A stretch of 64,000 bases of DNA from an uncultured Eubacteriales bacterium. Lineage in GTDB: Bacteria; Bacillota; Clostridia; Oscillospirales; Oscillospiraceae. A program made the translations under genes and the position numbers. Where the stretch lies: NCBI GenBank assembly GCA_900319635.1, contig ONPF01000019.1, positions 38,638-102,637 on the forward strand, given 5' to 3'. Of this stretch, positions 7,578-14,759 are shown piece after piece (position 1 is the stretch's first letter; each line of letters opens with the position of its first letter). A model generated the notes under the pieces. It was not told the DNA's origin, ran no database searches, and saw nothing but the letters and a program-made list of their open reading frames with translations.

Positions 7578-8282
7578 TCAAAAGCCCTCCTTTGTGAAGG
7601 CCTCCCAGCTGCGGTGCATGTAGGTCTCCAGGGCGAGCGCCTCGCCCACAAAGCGGGGATCGGGCCCGTCGGCCAGAAATTCCTCCAGAAATTCCCGCCG
7701 CCCGGTGGTCAGCGCCACACCCAGGCCGGAGAGGCGGGAGGTCTCCCGGATCACCTCATAGCCCCGGCGCAGATCCTCGGCGCTTGCGAAGTTCAGGAGG
7801 TTGGAGTTATTCACCAGCGCCGTCACCGGGAGCCGGGCAAAGCCCTCCAGCTGCTCCTTCAGCTTCAGGATCTTCTCCGGGGTCTCGGACATGGGGCGGA
7901 ACACGTTCACAATGTCCCAGACGTCCAGTTCCCCCTCCCAGGCGGCAAAGTCCGGGTGATAGCGCCCCAGGGACAGGGCGCCGGCGGCGTCCCCGCCCAC
8001 GTCGAAGATCACCAGATCCCAGCCGTCGGTAAAGGCGGAGGCCACGGCGGCGGACATGCTGCTGGGGGTCACCCCCTGGCCGGCGAAGGTGGGCGAGACC
8101 AGGTTGATCTGCTTTTGGGCCAGCAGGGAGACCTTGTCCGACATGCGGAAGTAGTCGTTGACCTTGTCCAGGTCGATGACCAGGGTGCGCAGCCCCTCCC
8201 CCGCGGCCTTCACCGCCAGGTTGATGGCGATCTCGGTCTTGCCGGAGCCGTAGTTGCCCACCAGGACGATCATGCGTCTCAT
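7578..8282 (-). CDS. ParA/MinD-like P-loop ATPase of unknown role
   Basis: 234 aa with a Walker A motif GNYGSGKTE at residues ~8-16, LVIDLDKVND (Walker A' region) and DLVIFDVGGD (Walker B), characteristic of SIMIBI-class ATPases. No partner such as ParB or a flagellar gene is adjacent, so the cargo is unknown. The start ATG overlaps the stop of the DUF896 gene (ATGA), so the two are coupled. Use as a general NTPase is safe; a partition role is only one possibility. Confidence 0.7.
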   Translation of the reverse strand: MRRMIVLVGNYGSGKTEIAINLAVKAAGEGLRTLVIDLDKVNDYFRMSDKVSLLAQKQINLVSPTFAGQGVTPSSMSAAVASAFTDGWDLVIFDVGGDAAGALSLGRYHPDFAAWEGELDVWDIVNVFRPMSETPEKILKLKEQLEGFARLPVTALVNNSNLLNFASAEDLRRGYEVIRETSRLSGLGVALTTGRREFLEEFLADGPDPRFVGEALALETYMHRSWEAFTKEGF

Positions 8283-8491
8283 TTTTTCTCGCCCTTCTTC
8301 TGCAGCTTGCGCTTTTTCCCGTCCGGGCCCACCACATAGGTGTTCTCCAGCACCTGGATAGCGCCCTGACGCCACTCGGCGATGTATTCCTTGCGCAGCA
8401 TGTCCCGCTCGCCCAGTTCTTCCTCGGTCAGCGCCCGGACCTTGGCCAGCGCGGCCAGCTCGTTGATGCGATTCAGCTTGCTGTTTTCCAT
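8279..8491 (-). CDS. DUF896 (YnzC-like) protein
   Basis: 70 aa with the DUF896 signature: RINELAALAKVRALTEEE followed by ERDMLRKEYI. Small cytosolic alpha-hairpin proteins of this family are widespread in Bacillota; B. subtilis YnzC belongs to an SOS-induced operon, but most copies have no known function. It ends in a Lys-rich tail and overlaps the start of the ATPase gene by 4 bp. Confidence 0.9.
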   Translation of the reverse strand: MENSKLNRINELAALAKVRALTEEELGERDMLRKEYIAEWRQGAIQVLENTYVVGPDGKKRKLQKKGEKK

Positions 8492-8536
8492 TGGTATGTT
8501 CTCCTGTACCTAAAAAACTGTCGTCCCCTCGTCCTC

Positions 8537-8556
8537 TGAAAACTCAAAACTCAAAA
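8537..8556 (-). repeat. TTTTGAG heptamer repeat abutting a stop codon (family D)
   Basis: Read on the - strand, the YfbR stop TAG is followed at once by TTTTGAG-TTTTGAG-TTTTCAG. Same arrangement as at 4011, 11749, 22868, 23121, 26303, 26596 and 36175. Confidence 0.7.
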
Positions 8557-9144
8557 CTACTCGATCGTCCCCAGTTCGTCCAGGGTCAGCTCGAAGGCGG
8601 GGATGAAGTGCTCCAGAAAATAGGCCACCTCGGGCAGGCCGCTCTCCTCCAGGATCTGCCGGGTCTGCTTCTCGGCGGAGAGGAACTCGTCGTTGCCGGC
8701 CTTGCGCTCCTCGATGCACTTGATGTAGGCGGAGAGCTTGTCCGCCGCCTTCACCAGATCGTGAAGCCGCTCCTGGGTCTCGCCGGAGAGCAGCTCCTCA
8801 TAGGCCGGGCGCAGCGCCGCAGGCAGGGTGTCCAGCAGCTTGTGGCAGGCCAGGGCCTCCACCTGCTTGTAGGCGTCCCGGATCTCGGGGCTGTGGTACT
8901 TGATGGGGGTGGGCAGGTCGCCGGTGAGGATCTCGCTGCTGTCGTGGTAAAGGGCCACGGCGGCGGCCTCGTTGGGGTCGCAGGGGACGCCGAACACGTC
9001 CCGCCGGATGACGCCCAGGGCGTGGGCCAGCACCGCCACCATATGGCTGTGCTCCTGGATGTTCTCCGGAAGGGAGTTGCGCATCAGGCTCCAGCGGCCG
9101 ATGTAGCGCATCCGGGAGATGTAGGCAAAAAAGTTCTCACTCAT
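8557..9144 (-). CDS. YfbR-like 5'-deoxynucleotidase (HD domain)
   Basis: 195 aa HD-superfamily hydrolase. Metal ligands are visible as EHSHMVAVLAHAL (~residue 31) and ALYHDSSEILTGDLPTPIKY (~residue 68), the latter being the YfbR signature for dephosphorylating dNMPs. A second conserved block is KAADKLSAYIKC. ATG 9144 begins MSENFFAY, usual for the family. It acts in nucleotide pool control. Its stop codon TAG runs directly into a TTTTGAG heptamer repeat. Confidence 0.88.
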   Translation of the reverse strand: MSENFFAYISRMRYIGRWSLMRNSLPENIQEHSHMVAVLAHALGVIRRDVFGVPCDPNEAAAVALYHDSSEILTGDLPTPIKYHSPEIRDAYKQVEALACHKLLDTLPAALRPAYEELLSGETQERLHDLVKAADKLSAYIKCIEERKAGNDEFLSAEKQTRQILEESGLPEVAYFLEHFIPAFELTLDELGTIE

Positions 9145-9213
9145 CGAATCGTTCCTTTCTGTTTCTGCGGCGATTGTACCACGAAGAGGGCGGGATTGCA
9201 ATGGAGCTTTCCC

Positions 9214-9462
9214 AATGAAGGAATGAAGGAATGAAGAAATGAAGGAATGAAGACCCCTTCCGACCTCGCCGCAAGCGGCTCAGCCACCTCCCCCAAAGGG
9301 GGAGGCAAGACGCGGTCTTGCATCCCGCGAGGGGGAGCCCAGGGGCGCGGCCTTGCTTCCCCCTGAGGGGGAATAGGGGAAATTTCATTCCTTCGCGCAG
9401 CGACAGCACAATTTCTTCATTTCTTCATTAGCGAAGCGAGCTTCATTTCTTCATTTCTTCCA
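9214..9462. repeat. ATGAAG-bounded element containing family B hairpins
   Basis: About 250 bases bounded by inverted arrays of GGAATGAAG/GAAATGAAG (9214-9251) and CTTCATTTCTTC (9430-9462). The interior holds two copies of a CCTCCCCC/GGGGGAGG-type hairpin (9285-9375). The right end forms the last codons of the aspartokinase gene. No ORF is credible. The structure resembles a non-autonomous element with terminal inverted repeats. Confidence 0.6.
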
Positions 9463-10417
9463 GCACTGCCCGGTGGCAGAGCTCCAGCGCCGGCAGCAGC
9501 TGCGCCGGGGCGACCGTCAGCGTCACGCAGCTCTCGCCGGTCTCGGCGCCCCGCACCGGGATCCCGCTGTGCTCCAGCTGTTCTGCCAGGACGCGCAGCA
9601 GGGCCTCGTTCGCCGCCCGCCCCACCAGGGTGACGGCGCTGCGCCCCTCGTCCCGGGTGACCCCGGCGAGGGCAGGGCGCTCCGCCTCCGCAAGCCGGCG
9701 CACCAGGGAGCCCTCCCCCGCCCGGAAGGACGAGAGCAGATGCAGGGGCAGCCCCTTTTCCATGGCCAGGCGCACCGAGCCCGGGTGCAGCACCTGGGAG
9801 CCTGCCTCCGCCAGGCGCAGCATATCCCGGCAGTCGATCTCCCGCAGGAGCCTTGCGCTGGGGAGCAGGCGGGGGTCGGCGGTGTAAATGCCGTCCACAT
9901 CGGTGTAGATTTCACAGCGCTCCGCGTCCAGGGCGGCGGCCAGCGCCACCGCCGTGGTGTCGGAGCCGCCGCGGCCCAGGGTGGTCACATCCTCCGCGGG
10001 CGAGATGCCCTGGAAGCCCGCCACCACGGCGACCTCCCCGGCGTCCAGAGAAGCCCGGAGACGGGCGGGGTCGATCTCCCGGATGGCGGCCTCGCCGTGA
10101 CGGGCGTCGGTATGGATCCCGGCCTGCCAGCCGGAAAAGGAGCGGGCGGGGAGCCCCAGGCTCAAAAGCTGGATGGCCATCAGGGCGGCGGAGCGCTGCT
10201 CGCCGGTGGCCATCAGGGCGTCCAGCTCCCGCCGGGGCGGATGGGGGTGGATCCGGCGGGCGGTCTCCAGCAGCTCATCGGTGCTGTCCCCCGCGGCGGA
10301 GACCACCACGACCAGCGCATTCCCCCGCCGCCGCGCCTCGGCGCAGATCCCTGCCGCCCGGCGCAGCCGCGCCCCGTCCGCCAGGGAACTGCCGCCGAAT
10401 TTTTGTACGATCAACAT
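9443..10417 (-). CDS. lysC: Aspartate kinase, short form
   Basis: 324 aa. The kinase domain is complete: KFGGSSL at the N-terminus, VVVVSAAG, LDALMATGEQRS, LGRGGSDTTAVALAAAL and YTDVDGIYTADPR. It makes aspartyl phosphate for the Lys/Thr/Met pathway. After ~residue 245 only about 80 residues remain, containing one recognisable ACT-like unit (ALAGVTRDEG...ALLRVLAEQLEHSGI); typical enzymes have ~400 aa with two ACT domains, so feedback control may differ. The last codons (EEMKK) are made of the ATGAAG repeat element, suggesting the 3' end was replaced by its insertion. A GC-rich hairpin stands just before the ribosome binding site. Confidence 0.85.
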   Translation of the reverse strand: MLIVQKFGGSSLADGARLRRAAGICAEARRRGNALVVVVSAAGDSTDELLETARRIHPHPPRRELDALMATGEQRSAALMAIQLLSLGLPARSFSGWQAGIHTDARHGEAAIREIDPARLRASLDAGEVAVVAGFQGISPAEDVTTLGRGGSDTTAVALAAALDAERCEIYTDVDGIYTADPRLLPSARLLREIDCRDMLRLAEAGSQVLHPGSVRLAMEKGLPLHLLSSFRAGEGSLVRRLAEAERPALAGVTRDEGRSAVTLVGRAANEALLRVLAEQLEHSGIPVRGAETGESCVTLTVAPAQLLPALELCHRAVLEEMKK

Positions 10418-10423
10418 GGGAAT

Positions 10424-10454
10424 TCCTCCAGTGGCCGGAAGCTCCGGCCACTCC
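10424..10454 (-). promoter_or_regulatory. Hairpin adjoining the aspartokinase ribosome binding site
   Basis: A 9-bp perfect stem (AGTGGCCGG and complement, loop AGCTT) ends directly at the GGAGG of the aspartokinase gene. It could modulate translation. No lysine-riboswitch core or T-box was found. Confidence 0.45.
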
Positions 10455-10528
10455 ATTCTATACAAAACGCGCGAAATCCGTGCGGCGCATAAAACAAAGA
10501 CCGGCTGGAAAACTAAACTGGAAAAACA

Positions 10529-10650
10529 CCTCATCCGTCATCCGGCTTGCGTGAGACGCCGGATGCCACCTTCCCCTCAAGGGGAAGGCAAAGCGGAAAC
10601 GGGGGGAATCTCATCCGTCAGCCGCCTTCCGTGGGACGGCGTGACCGGAG
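10529..10650. repeat. Family B repeat (TCCGTCAnCCGC ... GGGGAAGG)
   Basis: Contains TCATCCGTCATCCGG, a CCTTCCCCTCAAGGGGAAGG hairpin and a second TCATCCGTCAGCCGCC half. Related units are at 1029-1096, 20773-20834 and 47217-47368. Confidence 0.65.
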
Positions 10651-10676
10651 CGCTTTGATTTTGGGGAGGCGAGGGC

Positions 10677-11747
10677 ATGGAGCAGCAGGCACGAAAGCTT
10701 TTGAATCTGGCGCTGCGCCTGGGGCTTGTCGTAGGCACGCTGTGGCTCACGGCGCGCTTTCTGCTGCCCTGGGCGGCGCCGCTGCTGCTGTCCTTCGCCA
10801 TCGCCGGGGCGATGGAGCCCCTGGTGCGGCTGCTGGTGCGCCACCGCTGGCGGCGGGGACTGGCGGCGGGGCTCACCAGTCTCACGGTGCTGGCGCTGCT
10901 GATCTGGGGGCTCAGCGCCCTGGCCGCCTGGGGCGCGTCCGCCGCCGGCGAGCTGGCCGGACGGCTCCCCTCCCTGCTGGCGGGGCTCTCGGAGAGCCTG
11001 GATCGGCAGGAGGAGCGGCTTTTGCGCCTGATCGCCCAGGCGCCGGAGGAGCTGTCCGACACGCTGCGCCTGGCGCTGGACGCCATGGGGGACTGGCTTT
11101 ACAGCCTGCCGGCGGAGCTGGGCCGCTGGGCGCTGGACGCCCTGCGGCGCCTTGCCCAGCGCAGCCCGGACGTGCTGCTCTTCGCCGTCACCGCCGGGAT
11201 CGGCAGCTATTTCTGCTCCGCCTCCTGGCCGCGGCTGCTGGCCTTTCTGGCCGCCCAGATCCCGGAGGACTGGAAGCGGCGGCTGAGCGGCCTGGGCGCC
11301 GATCTGAAGGGGAGCCTGGGGGGCTGGCTCCGGGCGCAGCTCATTTTGATGGGCATCACCTTCTGCGAGCTGCTGGCGGCCTTCTGGCTGCTGGGGATCG
11401 GAAGCGCCCCGGGGATGGCGGCACTCACCGCCTTTGTGGACGCGCTGCCCCTCTTCGGCACGGGGATCATCCTGGCGCCCTGGGCGCTGGGCTGCCTGCT
11501 GCTGGGGCAGAGCTCCCGGGGCCTGGGGCTGCTGATCGCCTGGATCGCGGTGAGCCTGGTGCGCAACTGCATCGAGGCCAAGCTCCTGGGCGATCAGATC
11601 GGCCTGCACCCCCTGGCCTCTCTCGCGGCCATGTATGTGGGCTGGCAGGTCTGGAGCGTGTGGGGGATGCTGCTTTTCCCGGTGCTGCTGGTGACGGCCC
11701 AGCAGCTCAACGATCGGGGCGTCGTGCGGTTATGGCGGAAGGTTTAA
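10677..11747 (+). CDS. AI-2E/YtvI-family membrane protein
   Basis: 356 aa with about seven to eight membrane segments. N-terminal pair (residues ~13-80), a soluble middle (~90-170), then a C-terminal bundle with ALTAFVDALPLFGTGIILAPWAL and LVRNCIEAKLLGDQIGLHPL, the conserved blocks of the AI-2E family and its sporulation member YtvI. Such proteins are thought to be exporters or ion exchangers. With spo0A in the window a sporulation role is plausible but not shown. The stop is followed by a heptamer-like TTCAG repeat and a terminator at 11791-11835. Confidence 0.8.
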   Translation: MEQQARKLLNLALRLGLVVGTLWLTARFLLPWAAPLLLSFAIAGAMEPLVRLLVRHRWRRGLAAGLTSLTVLALLIWGLSALAAWGASAAGELAGRLPSLLAGLSESLDRQEERLLRLIAQAPEELSDTLRLALDAMGDWLYSLPAELGRWALDALRRLAQRSPDVLLFAVTAGIGSYFCSASWPRLLAFLAAQIPEDWKRRLSGLGADLKGSLGGWLRAQLILMGITFCELLAAFWLLGIGSAPGMAALTAFVDALPLFGTGIILAPWALGCLLLGQSSRGLGLLIAWIAVSLVRNCIEAKLLGDQIGLHPLASLAAMYVGWQVWSVWGMLLFPVLLVTAQQLNDRGVVRLWRKV

Positions 11748-11790
11748 GGTTTCAGTTTTCAGAGTTCAGAAAGAGCCGGCTGGATAAGCA

Positions 11791-11835
11791 AAATAGACAG
11801 CGGGGATCGTGAAAACACATCCTCGCTGTCTATTT
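11791..11835. terminator. Bidirectional terminator
   Basis: AAATAGACAGCG paired with CGCTGTCTATTT (12 bp). It ends the YtvI-like gene (+) and contains the stop codon of the XRE gene (-). Confidence 0.75.
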
Positions 11836-12051
11836 GTTCCGCCTGGGATTGTTGGTCTGCTTGAGCAGGTAGTCGATACTGACCTTGTAGTAATCGGCCA
11901 GCCGGATCAGAAGCTCGTCCGTCAGCGGCTGGGTACCGGTCTCCACATAGCTGTATTTTCGCTGCGTGATCCCGATGGCATCCGCGATCTGCTGCTGCGT
12001 CAGATCCGCGTCCTCCCGCAGATCTTTTATTCTGTTCGGCGTCATAGGCAT
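11830..12051 (-). CDS. XRE-family HTH regulator
   Basis: 73 aa, essentially one Cro/CI helix-turn-helix domain: RIKDLREDADLTQQQIADAIG, then ITQRKYSYVETG (recognition helix) and the dimer-like end IRLADYYKVSIDYLL. It binds DNA as a repressor. Two inverted repeats sharing TAGATA/TATCTA lie between it and the divergent small gene and are its likely operators. The exact start is uncertain: GTG 12054, ATG 12051 and ATG 12045 are in frame, with weak SD sequence. Confidence 0.85.
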   Translation of the reverse strand: MPMTPNRIKDLREDADLTQQQIADAIGITQRKYSYVETGTQPLTDELLIRLADYYKVSIDYLLKQTNNPRRNK

Positions 12052-12081
12052 CACCCAAGCATAGGATGCTCAAACTATAGC

Positions 12082-12128
12082 ATAGATAAAAATTATCTAT
12101 TGACTTTTAGATAAAATCTATCTAAAAT
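12082..12128. promoter_or_regulatory. Divergent operator/promoter with two inverted repeats
   Basis: Operator 1 at 12082-12100 (ATAGATAA-aaa-TTATCTAT), operator 2 at 12105-12127 (TTTTAGATA-aaatc-TATCTAAAA). A + strand promoter TTGACT (12100-12105), 17-bp spacer, TAAAAT (12123-12128) is fully covered by operator 2, so the XRE protein would repress the 74-aa gene. Confidence 0.75.
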
Positions 12129-12227
12129 TGGGGTGCAGAGCGAGGGGAAAGCAAAGTCTTTCCCCCGGTTTTGCCGTGAAATAGGGCGGCACGGGATTCT
12201 GCTCAAAACAAGAGAGGAGAAAGAAAA

Positions 12228-12452
12228 ATGGATCTATTCGGAGATTTCTGGTATGTATGGGTACTGCCCTTTGTCGGCGGCATCATCTGGTATCTGATCA
12301 CCAAGGCGGCCGCCTGCGGCGCACCCTCTTCCGTGTCTCCTGCCGGAGACGGCGGCAAGCTCTGCCAGTGGATCGCCACCAGCTACCACATCGCGTTGCT
12401 CTTTGACGCAAACGACGTCTGCACCGGCATCACCCACGAGGTAAAGGTCTGA
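12228..12452 (+). CDS. Small membrane protein under XRE control
   Basis: 74 aa with a strong ribosome binding site (GAGAGGAG, 12 bases before ATG). Residues ~7-26 (YVWVLPFVGGIIWYLITKAA) form one membrane helix; the rest is a short soluble tail. No homologous family is recognised. It is divergent from a small XRE repressor with paired operators, a layout common to phage-derived, toxin-antitoxin and stress genes. Toxin function is speculation. Confidence 0.6.
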   Translation: MDLFGDFWYVWVLPFVGGIIWYLITKAAACGAPSSVSPAGDGGKLCQWIATSYHIALLFDANDVCTGITHEVKV

Positions 12453-12497
12453 AAGAACCGGCGATCCCGGAACAAAATTCCATCCATTTCGTCCAAT

Positions 12498-12527
12498 ATC
12501 CGGTACTCCCGACAGGGGGTACCGGAT
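12498..12527. terminator. Hairpin before the stator operon
   Basis: ATCCGGTAC..CCC with GGG..GTACCGGAT, about 45 bases after the 74-aa gene; it overlaps the -35 of the next promoter. No T-tract beyond TTT. Confidence 0.4.
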
Positions 12528-12556
12528 TTGACACGTTGCGCGCTTTTTGCTACAAT
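12528..12556 (+). promoter_or_regulatory. Consensus sigma-A promoter of the stator operon
   Basis: TTGACA (12528-12533), 17-bp spacer, TACAAT (12551-12556), 30 bases before the start at 12587. Confidence 0.8.
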
Positions 12557-12586
12557 AAAGAAACTTTCAGACAGGAGGGATTGCCG

Positions 12587-13552
12587 ATGAACAATCTGGG
12601 AAATATGCCGACCGCCGGCCTGGTGGTCATGATCATCATTGGGCTGCTGTTTATCCTGGCGGTGCTGCTGCTGTTCCACGTCTATCTGCGCTATAAGCTG
12701 CTGGCGGGCAAGGCCAAGGGCGACCCGGAGAAGGTGCGCGGCTTCCGCGCCGCGGTGCTGGCGGAATATACCAACGCCTACCAGAAATACGGCCAGGACA
12801 CCAACACCCCCGCCATCATCACCGACACCGTGGCGGCCAAGCTCTCGGGACTGCTGTTCTGCGAGCGCTTTCTGAATAATGCCGTGTCCCTTTTCGTCAC
12901 CCTGGGTCTCTTCGGCACCTTCCTTGGTCTGAGCCTTTCGGTGGCCTCGCTGACGGAGCTGCTGCGCTACTCCAGCGGGGAGGACTGGCTCTCCGTCATG
13001 GACAGCGTGGGCGGCGGCCTGCTCTCCGCCCTGTCGGGCATGGGCGTGGCCTTCTACACCTCCCTGGTGGGCGCGGGCTGCTCGATTCTGCTCACGATCC
13101 TGAAGACCGTCTTCAACCCCCAGGCCGCCCGGGAGCAGATGGAGACCCGGATGGAGCTCTGGCTTGACACCGAAGTAGCCCCCGAGCTCTACACCGAGGC
13201 CGCCAAGAACGACTCTGACCTGGTACGGCGCATGATCGCGGCGCTCAAGTCCGCCTCCGACGATTTCGGCACCGCCACCAAGGGCGCCTCGCTTGCCCTG
13301 GTGCAGGCCGCCAAGGAGAACCGGGACGCGCTGACCGCCTGGGACAAGAGCCTGGAGAAATTCAACGAGGGCGTCCACGACTTTGCCGAGGTGGACTATA
13401 ACCTGCGCGGCAGCGTGGAGCGCATGGATCTTGCGGTGCGGGATCTGGCCGGCGCCATGCGGGAAATCAACCGCCGCATGGAGGGCGGCAGCGGAAGCGG
13501 CAAGCACGCCAAGCCCGCGGAGCCTGCGCCCAGCGGAGGGCCCCAGGCATGA
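12587..13552 (+). CDS. MotA/TolQ/ExbB-type proton channel protein (ZorA-like)
   Basis: 321 aa with three membrane segments: residues ~10-30, ~100-125 and ~150-185 (GLFGTFLGLSLSVASL and GGGLLSALSGMGVAFYTSLVGAG). The last two contain the small-residue channel motifs of the MotA/ExbB family. A long cytoplasmic tail (~residue 195 to end) is alpha-helical and ends in a Ser/Gly/Pro-rich stretch. It would form the ring of an ion-driven motor with the OmpA/MotB-like protein whose start overlaps its stop (ATGA). No flagellar, Tol or Exb genes, and no ZorC/ZorD/ZorE, are adjacent, so the work it powers is unknown. Confidence 0.82.
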   Translation: MNNLGNMPTAGLVVMIIIGLLFILAVLLLFHVYLRYKLLAGKAKGDPEKVRGFRAAVLAEYTNAYQKYGQDTNTPAIITDTVAAKLSGLLFCERFLNNAVSLFVTLGLFGTFLGLSLSVASLTELLRYSSGEDWLSVMDSVGGGLLSALSGMGVAFYTSLVGAGCSILLTILKTVFNPQAAREQMETRMELWLDTEVAPELYTEAAKNDSDLVRRMIAALKSASDDFGTATKGASLALVQAAKENRDALTAWDKSLEKFNEGVHDFAEVDYNLRGSVERMDLAVRDLAGAMREINRRMEGGSGSGKHAKPAEPAPSGGPQA

Positions 13553-14643
13553 GAAGGCAGTTTAAGGGCCGCTCCGAGGCCTTTGTCCGCTCCAACGACG
13601 GGGAACAGGGCTTCTGGCCCAGCTACGCGGACATGATGTCCGCCGTGGCGCTGATCCTGTTTTTCGTGATGCTGCTGAGCTACATCCAGAACCTCATCAC
13701 CGGCAACAACCTGCAGAACACCAAGGCCGCTCTGGAGGAGACGGAGGAGCGTCTGACCGCCACCCAGACCCTGCTGACGGAGACGCGCCTGCATCTGACC
13801 GAGACCCAGGAGGAGCTGCGGGGCACCCAGGAGGAGCTCTCCGCCACGCAGATCGAGCTGCAGGACACCCAGGCAAGCCTTTCGCTGACCCTGCAGCAGG
13901 TGGCGGACGCCCAGGCACAGCTGGACAAGGTCACGGTGGATCTGGACGCCGCCAAGCTCACCTTGGTTCAGCAGCAGCAGGAGCTGGCCGGCCAGAACCG
14001 GCTGCTGAACGAGCAGCGGGCGCTGATCGCCGACCAGGAGGAGTACATGAAGGCCGCCGCCGAGGAGCTGATGGCCATGCGCAGCCAGATGCAGACCATC
14101 GCGGTGCTGCGCCTGTCGATCCTGGAGCAGATCCGGGACAGCATGGTGAGGGTCATGGGCGACGCCTCCAAGGTCACCATCGGGGATAACGGCAACATCA
14201 TGCTCAGCGAGAGCATTCTTTTCGACGTGGGCTCCTCCGAGATCAAGGAGGAGGCCAAGCCCGCCCTGGATCAGCTGATCGACGTGTTTGTGGTCTTCCT
14301 CTCCGACGAGGAAAACGCCAAATATGTGGACACCATCGTCATTTCCGGCCACACGGACAGCACCGGGACGGACGAAAGCAACCGCATCCTCTCCACCGAC
14401 CGGGCCAACGCCGTGCTGGGCTATCTGCTGACGGGCAAGAACGGCAAGCTGAACCCCTACGCCCGCTACTTCTGCGCCTCCGGCTACGGCGAGACCCGCC
14501 CCGTGCAGTCCAACGCCACCGATGCCGGTCGCGCCGCCAACCGGCGCATCGAGATCTCCGTTATCCTGCGGGACGACAGCGTCATGCAGATCGTGGAGAG
14601 CTACCTGGACATCGAGCCGCCCAAGCTGCCCGGCGGGAATTAA
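13549..14643 (+). CDS. OmpA/MotB-like peptidoglycan-binding stator protein (ZorB-like)
   Basis: 364 aa: short cytoplasmic N-terminus, one membrane helix (~residues 25-50) starting with SYADMM, whose Asp matches the proton-carrying Asp of MotB. About 140 residues of coiled coil with repeating T(Q/E)xxLxxTQEEL heptads follow. The C-terminal OmpA domain has ESILFDVGSSEIKEEA, VISGHTDSTGTDESN and ATDAGRAANRRIEI, the peptidoglycan-binding signature. Partner of the upstream channel protein by overlap and family. The long extracytoplasmic coiled coil would span much of a thick Gram-positive wall. Followed by a strong terminator. Confidence 0.85.
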   Translation: MRRQFKGRSEAFVRSNDGEQGFWPSYADMMSAVALILFFVMLLSYIQNLITGNNLQNTKAALEETEERLTATQTLLTETRLHLTETQEELRGTQEELSATQIELQDTQASLSLTLQQVADAQAQLDKVTVDLDAAKLTLVQQQQELAGQNRLLNEQRALIADQEEYMKAAAEELMAMRSQMQTIAVLRLSILEQIRDSMVRVMGDASKVTIGDNGNIMLSESILFDVGSSEIKEEAKPALDQLIDVFVVFLSDEENAKYVDTIVISGHTDSTGTDESNRILSTDRANAVLGYLLTGKNGKLNPYARYFCASGYGETRPVQSNATDAGRAANRRIEISVILRDDSVMQIVESYLDIEPPKLPGGN

Positions 14644-14656
14644 ATGATTTGACCGG

Positions 14657-14690
14657 AAAAGGAGGTGCGGTTCCCCGCAGCTCCTTTTTT
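14657..14690 (+). terminator. Terminator of the stator operon
   Basis: AAAAGGAGgTGCGG paired with CCGCaGCTCCTTTT, followed by T's, 14 bases after the stop. Confidence 0.8.
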
Positions 14691-14759
14691 CGCGGCACGC
14701 GGGAAAAACCCGGTGCATTTTTTGCACTGCTGTGGTATGCTGGTATTGAGGTGAAGCCA

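Noticed and set aside
9473-10492. 339-aa + strand frame opposite aspartokinase
   Set aside because: Antisense shadow of a GC-rich gene with no ribosome binding site and Gln/Gly/Arg-biased composition.
10418-10530. Lysine riboswitch or T-box before aspartokinase
   Set aside because: The leader is too short and holds only one hairpin; none of the conserved core sequences is seen.
12587-14643. Complete Zorya anti-phage system
   Set aside because: Only ZorA/ZorB-like stator proteins are present. ZorC/ZorD/ZorE are absent; the downstream genes are a two-component system.
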